Assembly (NCBI RefSeq): GCF_000372725.1
Contig: NW_005200922.1
Coordinates: 72,777-136,776, forward strand
Length of the DNA stretch: 64,000 nt
Direction of reading: 5' to 3'
Source: Emiliania huxleyi CCMP1516
Taxonomy: Eukaryota; Haptophyta; Isochrysidales; Noelaerhabdaceae
This document shows, in pieces, positions 21,501 through 29,891 of this stretch. Numbering within the stretch: the first letter of the stretch is position 1; the number at the start of each line of letters is the position of its first letter. The position numbers and the translations under genes are program-made. The notes under the pieces were generated by a model. It ran no database searches and was not told the origin of the DNA. It was given only the letters and a program-made list of their open reading frames with translations.

Positions 21501-22694
21501 CACGGCTCGTCTGCCGGCACCGGCCCGTGCCTCAAGCGCATCGTGACTGTCTTTGCGCTGCCCGACGACCACCCGCTCGCGGCGCTCACGGCGGCGCAGC
21601 GGCTGCGGCGCATCGGCCTCTCGGTCTTTGCCATCGACCCGCGCCACCAGATCGGTACTTCTTGGACCACGAGCCCGCCCTGTCATGGACGTGTCGCGAG
21701 CGCGCCTGCTACCCTCGGCCCGGCATCGTCGCCAGCACTAGCACCAGACGTGGCGCCAGCGACAGCGGCGCCCGGAGAGGACGCGAGGCCGCAGCCGCAG
21801 CCGCCGGCGGTGAGCAAGGCGCAGGCGGCCAAGGCGGCCAAGGGGCAGCAGGCGGTCCTTCGCTCGTCGACGCACCGCGCCGCCTACTCACGCGGCCGCA
21901 AGGCCGACCCCGGCCCCGCGGTAGCCCACGCGGCGCTGCCCGCGTCGCTGTGCGAGCAGGCGACGCTGCGGTACGACTCGGCGACGCACGACTTGCGCGG
22001 GGCGGTGGTGGGTTTGCTTGAGCGTGCGGGAAGCGGGGTCGGCCGCTTTGAGGACTTGTCGCGCGACGGAGACAACGGCAGTAGCATCAGCGGCGGAGAG
22101 ACGCGGCGGCGGCTGGAGGATTTTCGGGTGCCGGCGGAGGCGCTGCGCGGCTCGGGCGGCAGTGCTGCCGCTGCCGCGCAGCAGCACCTCACCCTCGCCC
22201 TCGCGGCCGACGCGCCCTTTCTGGCGGCCTTTGAGCATCTGGTCGAGATGGTAGTGGTGCCGAGCCTCAAGGCGCGTCTCGTAACGGCCGGCGCGTGCCA
22301 CGCCCCCACGACGTTTTATTATCAGTATCCGCCGACGCTGCGACTGCAGCCGGGGCCGAGCTCCCGCACAGTGCGCCCTCACTCGGACGCCGAGTACGGC
22401 CACCAGAGGGGCGAGATCAACTGCTGGATGCCGCTGACGGATAGATTGCTCACGAGGACGACGCTGTGGGCTGAGTCGCACGAGGGCGCCGGCGACGACC
22501 ACCCGTTTGAGGTGGACGTCGGCGAGATTGCTCTCTTCCACGGGACAGTCTGCAAGCACCACGTGCCTGCCAATCCGAGCGAATGGACGAGGGCCTCCCT
22601 TGACTTCCGCGTGGGCATTGAGGGCTACTTTGATCCGTCCTGGAGCATGAAGGGGACGAAGCAGGACCACGGGAGACGGACGGTGAGACTATGA
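18599..22694 (+). CDS. Membrane-anchored ankyrin / TylF-like methyltransferase / 2OG-oxygenase-like fusion, 6 exons
   Basis: Exons 18599-19159, 19225-19411, 19484-19555, 19693-19751, 19821-20063 and 20130-22694 join in frame to 1228 aa. Residues 1-25 (MHPPRE then a hydrophobic stretch AISFAALAAALWFLRW) look like a type II signal anchor. About 45-190 are ankyrin-like (ALTAAARCGDLQAVRSILER, SAVELLLQARADPNA). About 230-410 match TylF/MycF O-methyltransferases: SAM motif LEFGVASGASI, HGFDSFEGLPERW, then HIDCDLYSST and VVFDEWCGY. A Gln/Pro/Ala linker and an unknown domain (about 620-890) follow. Residues about 1090-1228 carry PHSDAEYGH, a distal FHGTVCKHHVP and TRASLDFRV, consistent with an Fe(II)/2-oxoglutarate fold. 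All five introns start with copies of following exon sequence. Substrate unknown; two tailoring enzymes on one anchored chain suggest glycan or metabolite decoration. Confidence 0.82.
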
Positions 22695-23040
22695 CAGGAG
22701 CTTGCCGTGTGTGGTGTGAGGTGTGTGACTCTGTAACACGCCCGTTGGGCGTTGGCGTAGCGCTCTCAAGTCAACAATAGCGTCCCGTGCCCAGTGTTGA
22801 CTGTTGTGCGAGGGACATTGTAAAATTCTTTCTTAGACCATAAGGGGCCGTTGTCTGCTGTGCCTTTTGTGGTGCTAGTTCGTGCCAGTCTGCTGTGAGA
22901 GGGGCTTGTTTTCGTAGAATTCTTAGACCGCTCGGTGGAAGGTGCCCCGCCCCCTCTCCCCGTCCGCTCAACAAGACGGCCACCGCCGCGGAAACGCTCG
23001 TCACGCCGTCGCGCGTCTTGGTGACCGTCTTCCTTACCAC
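22695..23040. other. Spacer between the fusion gene and its partial copy
   Basis: Contains dispersed-repeat sequence (about 22780-22925) with TTGTAAAATTCTTTCTTAG and GTGCTAGTTCGTGCCAGTCT, words also found near 44757-44845 and in the retroelement 3' region. Confidence 0.6.
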
Positions 23041-23640
23041 TACGGTGCTTGGCCCTCTACCTCAAGGAGCGCCTCGACGCGGCGCTGGCGGCGACGGCAG
23101 CTGCTGCCTCTGACGAGTCCGCGTCCGCCGGCGGAAAGAGGGGGGGGGGGGCGTTGCGGCGGGCGCAGAAGGCGCGACGACCTTCTACTACCAGCACCCG
23201 CCGACGCTGCGGCTGCAGCCGGGGCCGAGCGAGCGGACGGTGCGGCGACACCACGACGGCGAGATTTCGCCGCTCCCCGGCAGCTGCTTGAGGTGCGTGG
23301 CGAGCTTCCCCTTGCTGCTATAGGCGAATACGGCCACCAGCGAGGGGAGCTCAACTTTTGGTTGCCGCTCACGGACCCGAAGCTCACGCGCACGACGCTC
23401 TGGGTCGAGTCGCACGAAGGCGCCGCCGACGACGCGCCTCTCGACGTCGGCTACGGTGAGATTGCCGCGTTCCACGGCAGCGTGAGCTCTCACCACGTGC
23501 CTGCGAACGAGAGCAGACACACGCGCGTATCGCTCGATTTTCGCGTTGGTGTTGAGGGATTCTATGACCCGCACTGGAGCATGAAGGGCACAAAGGAGGA
23601 CCATGGCCGGCGCAAGGTCGTGGTGGACGCTTCTAGATGA
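23041..23640 (+). CDS. Partial tandem copy of the oxygenase-like domain (no confident start)
   Basis: The block repeats the last domain of the upstream fusion protein: TTFYYQHPPTLRLQPGPS, HHDG then EYGHQRGELNFWLPLTD, RTTLWVESHEGAADDAP, FHGSVSSHHVPAN, RVSLDFRVGVEGFYDPHW and a different tail KVVVDASR. One GC-AG intron, 23259-23333, restores HDGEYGH. The metal-site pattern (H-x-D, distal H, R) is kept, so selection may have maintained it. No ATG or methyltransferase portion precedes it. It is either a 5'-truncated duplicate, an alternative last exon of the upstream gene, or the end of a gene whose beginning I cannot see. Confidence 0.6.
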   Translation, partial: YGAWPSTSRSASTRRWRRRQLLPLTSPRPPAERGGGGRCGGRRRRDDLLLPAPADAAAAAGAERADGAATPRRRDFAAPRQLLEVRGELPLAAIGEYGHQRGELNFWLPLTDPKLTRTTLWVESHEGAADDAPLDVGYGEIAAFHGSVSSHHVPANESRHTRVSLDFRVGVEGFYDPHWSMKGTKEDHGRRKVVVDASR

Positions 23641-23879
23641 GAGGAGCCGGTGGTACATTCGATCATCTTTAAGGTCCAACCTCCGAAAGGTTTTTACTGT
23701 TGTGTGTTGTGTGGTGAAGTCTCTGTGGCCTATGGGCGCGTCCCGCGGCCGCGAGACTCGAACTCTCAGAGGGCTGAGGGCAGAGGGGACGTCAGAGAGA
23801 CGAGTTCGAGAGTGAGATCTGAGAAGACGTGTTCATCTCTCAAAGGATAGGCGAGCCCCGCGCGGGGTCCGCAAGAGCC

Positions 23880-25071
23880 CGAGGAGCACCTTGAGGCCCT
23901 CGTCTTCACTCAGGTTGGTGTACTTGCGCGCAAACCTAGCAGAAGCATTGACGAGGCGTTCCGCGACATACTACTACCGGCGGGTACTTGCGTCGGCGTC
24001 TCTTCGCGCGCACCAGTCGGCCGGGACAAAGCGGTCACGCAGCACAGAGGTGCTATCGACGCCGTTGAGGCGGCGCACCCACGGGTAGAGCGGGGAGTCC
24101 ACGAGCAAGCCACGGCCTTCGGCTGCGAGGCACGGATACAGCGAGAACGTGGATGGGTTGCAGACGGCGGTGCGCGAGAGGACGAGGCGCGAAAGGCTCG
24201 CGGCGACGGAATCCTGTGTTTTGGGGTGGCGGGCGCAGTGAGGCTCCGATTCCATCGCCACCGCGAGCAAGGGGGGGGGGGGGGGGGGGTCCTGGTTGCG
24301 TAGCGTGAGTCGAGCCCGCGGAAAGTCTTCCGCCAGAGCCTTCATGAAGTCGGCGGCGAGTCGCTCGCAGAAGTAAGAAGGCGTGCAACCCGACTGGCCT
24401 GCAACAGAACCACGAGCGATGAAAATGCCGCCCGGACCACAAACCGCATTACTGCCCGGTATCACTGTGCATCTACCCGCCCTCGCCTTCCCGGCACGCG
24501 CCCGATGTGCGGCCTGTGACGATGCCAATCGATGCGACCGCGGGGGGCAGGACGCGCCGGTAGACGTGATAAGGGACGATGCCGTAGCCAACCAGCCGGG
24601 GCAGTGTGAAGACATCGCCACACCGAAAGTAGATTACAGCCTCATCAAGCTCAACCATGGGGTGCTCGTCACGCCAGCGGCGCGCCATCGCGCGCAGCTC
24701 TCCGCGGATGATCGGAGCAAAGTGCTCGAGCCCCGAGGCGCAAGAGTGCGGGTAGTTGTCGCCGAAGCGACCTCCTACGTACCGGCGAGCGGTGCGTCAG
24801 GCTGCGGCTTGCCCATCAGCAGGGAAGATCGAAGATCGCCTCTGCTGCACAGCTCACAACTCTCGTGCAGTTGTAGCTGCGCCTGACGGGCTCTCCCGCC
24901 GTCCAGCCTCTTCGGTGGAGGATCGAGTGTGCTCGAGGTGAGGTACTTGAAGACGCTCGCGCCGCCAAGCTCCGCGGCCTGGGCTTGCCCTGCAGTGCAT
25001 CCGGCGTCTTGCATTGAGCAGGAGCACACGGACGGTTGGGGCCATCTCTCTCGCTTAAAGTCTTCCCTCAA
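23880..25071 (-). CDS. Glycosyltransferase-like secretory protein, exon borders unresolved
   Basis: Read on the minus strand, pieces in order are CSCSMQDAGCTAG, VGGRFGDNYPHSCASGLEHF, ELDEAVIYFRCGDVF, YGIVPYHVYRRVLPPAV then SIGIVTG. Further on: CERLAADFMKALAEDFPRA, LVLSRTAVCNPSTFSLYPCL and DSPLYPWVRRLNGVD. The pattern (acidic strand then RCGD, a short GFxP-like loop, SIGIVT, Cys pairs, and a late STFSLYP segment) resembles a family of algal and stramenopile glycosyltransferases with a Golgi-type lumenal fold; donor sugar unknown. The pieces lie in more than one frame, so introns are present (for example near 24775 and 24490). A long C-run (24268-24287) lies within a probable intron. Confidence 0.5.
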
Positions 25072-25825
25072 ATGTGATAGCAGCTGCGCTCGGGCTGAGA
25101 TCAGACGCCTTGGTCATCCGGGATGAGGCGCCTCTTGCAGAAGCCTGGCCGCGGGTCGAGAAAGGGCAGTCTCGCCACTGCAGCGATGCCCCGCACCATA
25201 AAGTACTGCGAGAAGGAGTTTCCGAGCGCGCCTGCGAGCGCTCACGCTCGTGTCGTCTGGGCCAACGTGTGCGGGACGTGCTAGAAAGAGGGTGGAAGCG
25301 CGCGGCACGCCCGCGAAGCAGAGGCCGTAGAATCCTGGTCGCTTGTGGCACATCGGGGCCCAGCTGCTGCGCGGCAGCGGCCACCTCGGGCGCCAGAGGG
25401 AGGGGGTTAGAAAAAGAGGACGCGTTTGTGGCGTCCGTAGCAGCAACAACAGCTGCCACCTCAGCTGAGGTTCGAAGCGAACTGAGCTGTGGTTGCGCCC
25501 CTTTGCCAGGAGCAGTGGACACAGCTCGCTTCGCAGCGCCGCCGCTGCCTCGCCTCCGCTAGTTCGCAGTTGGAGAGGAGGGCAGTCGGCAGCCGGGTTG
25601 TAGAGGCGGGTGTCGCCGCGCTCTCTCTGCGCGGCGGTGGGCGGCTTGCGCGGCCGCGGCGGCTGTCGGGGTCGGCGCGAGCTGCTAGTTGACATCGCCA
25701 AACGAGACGACCTAGCGTCACGGCGGCGAGCGCGCGACGAGAGAGGCGGCGGAGCGGGGGAAGCAACAACGAAAATCCGTCTCAGACACGCTCAAGTTTT
25801 GGCGCCGAACGAATCGCTGGATGTG
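25072..25825 (-). other. Unresolved region upstream of the glycosyltransferase-like gene
   Basis: Long overlapping minus-strand frames exist (about 25055-25522 and 25114-25701), but none shows a recognisable domain and they compete with each other. It may contain N-terminal exons of the gene at 23880-25071 or be non-coding. Confidence 0.35.
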
Positions 25826-25895
25826 AGCACCGTGGCGATGGCGCTAAGAGGTTCCTCTTTTCCGCGCCCCCCCCCGCAAGGCGCGCGATACACAC
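25826..25895 (-). repeat. Dispersed repeat, copy 2 (partner of 697-772)
   Basis: Reverse complement of the block at 697-772, followed at once by TACCGACTGCCCTGGATGTG, a word belonging to another dispersed family (27785-27836, 62852-62895). Two families therefore abut here. Confidence 0.75.
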
Positions 25896-26235
25896 GGTTA
25901 CCGACTGCCCTGGATGTGAGGCTGATGAGCACTAGTGCGCCAAGTGCACTCCAAGTGCTCCAAGTGCTGCTCCGCGCTCGTTGGACGTTGCCCTCCGAGC
26001 AACCGTGAACGGTGAAGTACAGTGAAGAGACCCGCCGCCAGGCGTTACCATGAGGCAAGGCATGTCCATGAGCTGTGAAAAGAGGAGGCACTGGCCAGTG
26101 GTCTTTTTACTGTATGCTCGCGCCCGGCTCGCGGCATATCTCTCGATATGGCGGACTCCAGCTCCCCAACTAAAATCTACGACGTACGGCATAAACACAC
26201 CATGGAGCACATGCAGCCTACGTGCACCTCCCCCA
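25896..26235. other. Intergenic region
   Basis: Contains CACTCCAAGTGCTCCAAGTG (a dispersed word also at 27810 and 62870) and no recognised gene. Confidence 0.6.
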
Positions 26236-27048
26236 TCACTTGTGTTCTGCCGGACCCAGGATCGATCGCCGCTTCACCAGCTTGGCCTCACTGGGAGTGG
26301 GTGGCTCGTCGCGCAGGAAAGTGCTCGACCGGCGCCGCAAGAGCGGCTGTGCGCCGGGCGCCGCCGCCGTCGCCGCCTGCCGCGGGAAGGGATCGACGGG
26401 CGCTCCCGCCTCCGCCGGCGCCGGCATCATCTGCAGCGAGAGGTAGGTGTCCCAGAAGTACGAGACTAGGTTGGACACCGCGACGCGGTACTGGAGAGGC
26501 ACCACCGCTTGCTGGAGCACCTGCACAGGCGCCCACACCCACACGGACGCGCACCACGTCGAGAAGAGCTCCTCATCGAGCTTGGCGCGGATGGCGGGCA
26601 GCGAGGCGCCATTGGCCAGGGCGCACCAGCAGAACATGGACCCGATCATCAACGGGCCCTGCACGGTCTGGTCCACAAAGAGCTTGATCGCAAGCGGCCG
26701 CAGGCTCGCGCCCGGCAGCATGCGCTCCATAAAGTTAAACCAGTGCGTCAACAGCGGTCCGACCCACAGGCCGCCCACGGCTCCGAACTTGAGCGCCCGT
26801 TCGACGCGCTCTCCCACAGCTCGTGGCTCGGCCTCGATGGCCTGTGCTGTAAGGTCGCTGAAAGTATAGGTCACGCCGGTGCCGACGGCTTTGGTGGAGT
26901 AAGGCGCTGCCGTCAGCCGCGCGTTGTACCAGACGATCAGGCGGTGCGTTGACGCTCGCAGCATGTACGAGCAGAGAGAGGCTTGCTGCAGTGACGGGCG
27001 GGGAGGCAACTCGGGATAAGCTTGTCGCCGGCAACTCGGGCAGGACAA
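26236..27048 (-). CDS. Mpv17/PMP22 family membrane protein, single exon
   Basis: 270 aa in one frame. Family landmarks: WYNARLTAAPYSTKAVGTGV at the start of the first helix pair, GPLLTHWFNFMERMLPG, KLFVDQTVQGPLMIGSMFC in the middle, and FSTWCASVWVWAPVQVL then VPLQYRVAVSNLVSYFWDTY with YLS at the end. Four hydrophobic helices are expected. Mpv17 and PMP22 relatives sit in the inner mitochondrial or peroxisomal membrane and are thought to act as channels. A later Met (MLRASTHRLIVWYN) is an alternative start that would remove 28 residues. The C-terminal 60 residues after the conserved core are low complexity. Confidence 0.88.
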   Translation of the reverse strand: MSCPSCRRQAYPELPPRPSLQQASLCSYMLRASTHRLIVWYNARLTAAPYSTKAVGTGVTYTFSDLTAQAIEAEPRAVGERVERALKFGAVGGLWVGPLLTHWFNFMERMLPGASLRPLAIKLFVDQTVQGPLMIGSMFCWCALANGASLPAIRAKLDEELFSTWCASVWVWAPVQVLQQAVVPLQYRVAVSNLVSYFWDTYLSLQMMPAPAEAGAPVDPFPRQAATAAAPGAQPLLRRRSSTFLRDEPPTPSEAKLVKRRSILGPAEHK

Positions 27049-27717
27049 GCTTATCGAGCCCGAATCGCCGAGCCCGAGAGATCTATCGCTCGTCAGAAAA
27101 AAATCAGCGCACGAGACCGGAGGGCCCCGGGGGGGGCCTGGGGTCAGCTGTCGGAGGAGGCGAGAGATGAGCTGACGCGGCCTCTGCGAGTAGAGTCGGG
27201 ACGGACGGACGAGCCGAGGACGATAGAGAGACCGCGGGGGCGGGCGCGAGTCCTCGACCGAAGAGAGCTGGCCCCACCCCCCGGGGAGGGGCGGCGTGGC
27301 GATCGAATGCCGCCGCCCTCACCCGAGGAGTCGGGCACGAGATCGCCGGAGGCGGAGGCAACAAGAATAACCCCCGAAGACGAGACGGCGGCGAGGCCGC
27401 GGTCGAAGAAGTATAAGAGGGGAAGGCGGGCTCCGCAGCCGACGCCGAACCATCGGAAATCGAACAGGAGGGAGGACCGGGAGGAGAGGGGAGCCCCCTC
27501 GGATGGGGGGTGGGGAGATCGGGCGGAGGAGCCCTGAGTGGCGAGGTCGGGTGAGAGTGTGCGTCATGCTCGTGTCTAGTGTCTGGTGTTTACTAGCTCC
27601 GAGTAGAGGGGGCGTTCCGCCGCTAGGGGACACCCAAAGCGCAGAACTAACCCTCGGAGACCCGTGTTTACTTTAAGGCCCTTGCCCTGCGAATGCGCAC
27701 CCCCCCTAGCTAGGGGT

Positions 27718-27782
27718 CAGGGCTCTCTAGCCCGTAGCCCGATCCCGATCATCCGGCCCGCTGGATGCGCTTCTCAGCTCAC
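27718..27782 (+). repeat. Dispersed repeat shared with 40186-40250
   Basis: GGGCTCTCTAGCCCGTAGCC, GATCCCGATCATCCGGCCCG and TGCGCTTCT followed by AGCTC occur in both places with only a few changes. Confidence 0.85.
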
Positions 27783-27837
27783 CGGCCCTGGATGTGAGGT
27801 TACCGACTGCACTCCAAGTGCTCCAAGCGAGGAGAAG

Positions 27838-27839
<2 letters not shown>

Positions 27840-27917
<78 letters not shown>
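27840..27917 (+). repeat. (TG)n microsatellite, about 39 units
   Basis: Uninterrupted TG dinucleotides. A complementary (CA)n tract lies 255 bp to the right, so the two could pair. Confidence 0.98.
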
Positions 27918-27920
<3 letters not shown>

Positions 27921-27941
27921 CACACGCAACAACACATGTGC

Positions 27942-28075
27942 GAGGCGTGAACCGCGCCATTCGCTCTCACCTGGCAACCCTGTCTGCACGTCTCGCGCGC
28001 GCGTGAACAGGGCTCCAGGCCCCAAATGACGTGTGAGTGTTAGAGTTGTTTGGTATTGCTAAAAATCTCTCTCAC
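27942..28075 (+). repeat. About 135-bp dispersed repeat, left copy
   Basis: Runs from CGAGGCGTGAACCGCGCCAT through GGGCTCCAGGCCCC to GTATTGCTAAAAATCTCTCT and is repeated in direct orientation at 28595-28735. No terminal signature of an LTR is obvious. Confidence 0.85.
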
Positions 28076-28172
28076 GCAACACACCTTCCTTCCTCGTTCG
28101 TGTGGTGGCGACGTGCCGCCGTCGTCCTCCCATCCCTTCTTTACGTGCGGTTACGATGACCGCACTGGCCAC

Positions 28173-28277
<105 letters not shown>

Positions 28278-28301
28278 GAAGAAAAGGCCCGCCGCCTAAA
28301 C

Positions 28302-28661
28302 ATGGGCTGCAAGGCGCGCGGGCAGCCCGGCCAACCCTTCGACCACAAGACCGGCCACGGCTACGTCAAGGCGCATCGCGGTTTCTACCACGACGCGATC
28401 TTTGTCAAGCGCAACAACTTCAACCTGCTGCTCCACGAGACGTTCGGCGGCGGCTTCTCGCCCACCGCCGTTCTCAAGCTGCGCCGCCTCGCGCGCAAAG
28501 TCGCGTGCGGCAGCGTTGACCGCACGGCCTACTCGCCCAAGTACTCGCTCTCTTTTATGTCCCACCATGCAGAGCGCATCTCTCTCTCTGTTGTGCGAGG
28601 CGTGAACCGCGCCATTCGCTCTCACCTGGCAACCCTGTCTGCACGTCTCGCGCGCGCGTGA
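28302..28661 (+). CDS. Small unknown protein whose end is repeat-derived
   Basis: 119 aa. The first about 95 residues look protein-like and conserved in style (GHGYVKAHRGFYHDAIFVK, NNFNLLLHETFGGGFSP, KLRRLARKV, YSPKYSLSFMSHHAERISL). The last 23 (VVRGVNRAIRSHLATL onward) are encoded by the 135-bp dispersed repeat that also lies at 27942-28075. The original C-terminus has been replaced or the gene is a fragment. Family unknown; the core might belong to a repeated, element-borne gene. Confidence 0.5.
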   Translation: MGCKARGQPGQPFDHKTGHGYVKAHRGFYHDAIFVKRNNFNLLLHETFGGGFSPTAVLKLRRLARKVACGSVDRTAYSPKYSLSFMSHHAERISLSVVRGVNRAIRSHLATLSARLARA

Positions 28662-28720
28662 ACAGGGCTCCAGGCCCCAAATTACGTGTGAGTGTTAGAG
28701 TTGTTTGGTATTGCTAAAAA

Positions 28721-28735
<15 letters not shown>
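28595..28735 (+). repeat. About 135-bp dispersed repeat, right copy
   Basis: Direct repeat of 27942-28075 with single-base differences. A third, shorter piece follows at 28783-28822 (AGAGTTGTTTAGGTATTGCT). Confidence 0.85.
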
Positions 28736-28753
<18 letters not shown>

Positions 28754-28822
28754 AAGGGCTCCCCAAGGGAGGGGTCTGGTTATAGAGTTGTTTAGGTATT
28801 GCTAAAATTCTCTCTCCGGGGT

Positions 28823-29891
28823 CTCACTTTCGCAATGAAACCACCCCGGGGCCAAGCGGCCAACCCTCTTCGGTTTCGTCGCCAAGAGTGTACTCTTGGG
28901 CCCCGAACCCGAAGAAAAAAACGTGTACCCCCTTGGAGTGTATCTTGAGTGTTGCTCTGGAGCGTCCGGTTCAACACGCGCTCGCGCGCTCGCGTCTGCT
29001 GGCGCCCAGAGAACACGTTGCACCTCATGCTCCCGGCGGAGCCCAACTGCTCGCACTCGACAAGGCAGTCCATCCACTCGCGGCAGCTGAAGTCGAACTT
29101 CCACTCGATGCGGCTCGCGCCGGATTGTGAGCTCGGCGAGCGAGGTCGGAGAGCGACCTTCAGTTGGCCCAAGCCGCACGCCACTGAGGCAGAGCGGCAG
29201 TGCGCGTACGACGCCGTACGCGGACGGCCACTCTGCACCGACCGCAGCGCCGCATTGCGACCGCAGTGGCTCAGCTCAGCCAGGGCTCGCTCGCCCAAGC
29301 TCGGAGCCGCCGCCGGTCATGGGCAGCAACAAAGATTTGACGCGTCGCTCGGTGCAGGAGGGCACTGCAGTAGAGGTGCAGAGGCCGTCCGGCGCGCGCG
29401 CGATGGGCTACAGCTTCATTGGCAGCTACCAGAGCGCGTCTGGAGCGCTGCCATTGTGTGACCCACGTCCAAGCGGCGCTTCCGGCCTGTTCCGCGCCTC
29501 TTTTTACGCTTTTCATTGGAGAGGGGGGGACGAGGTCTCATCAACTTCGAAACCGCCTTTGAAAGGGGGGAAATGCGTCCGTCCCTGAGAGGGTTGGGAA
29601 GGGGGCGGTTTCACTGCGTTCCAAGCCAGGACTCAACATACTCGGGCTGTCGCCGTCCCAAACTGTCACTCGCCTTTCTCCCGGCCGGGGTGGGGCGCGC
29701 GCGGGGGCGGCGGGTGTGCGGGATGTCTGTGGGTCCGAGAATATGGTTTGTTTCATAACATCGAAGGCTAGCTCAAAAAAAAATCGCGGCCTGGCCAAAA
29801 AAAATCGCGCTCCGGGAGAGACCCAGCGTTCCGCGGGGCTCTGAGCGCTGCTGGTTGCCGCGGCGCTTCAGCGAGCCCTCACGGCACGGGA
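28823..29891. other. Intergenic region; one unassigned minus-strand frame
   Basis: A minus-strand frame at about 28801-29298 contains a protein-like stretch (IEWKFDFSCREWMDCLVECE) with several Cys and Trp but no recognised family. 29748-29785 (TTTGTTTCATAACATCGAAG) is a dispersed repeat also at 48040-48075. Nothing else is supported. Confidence 0.4.

Noticed and set aside
23700-23830. Possible tRNA because of AGTTCGAGTCTC on the minus strand
   Set aside because: Only a T-arm-like hairpin; no D-arm, anticodon arm or matching acceptor stem.
27022-27537. 171-residue Arg/Glu-rich protein
   Set aside because: Overlaps the Mpv17 gene start, low complexity, no domain; likely a purine-rich spacer.
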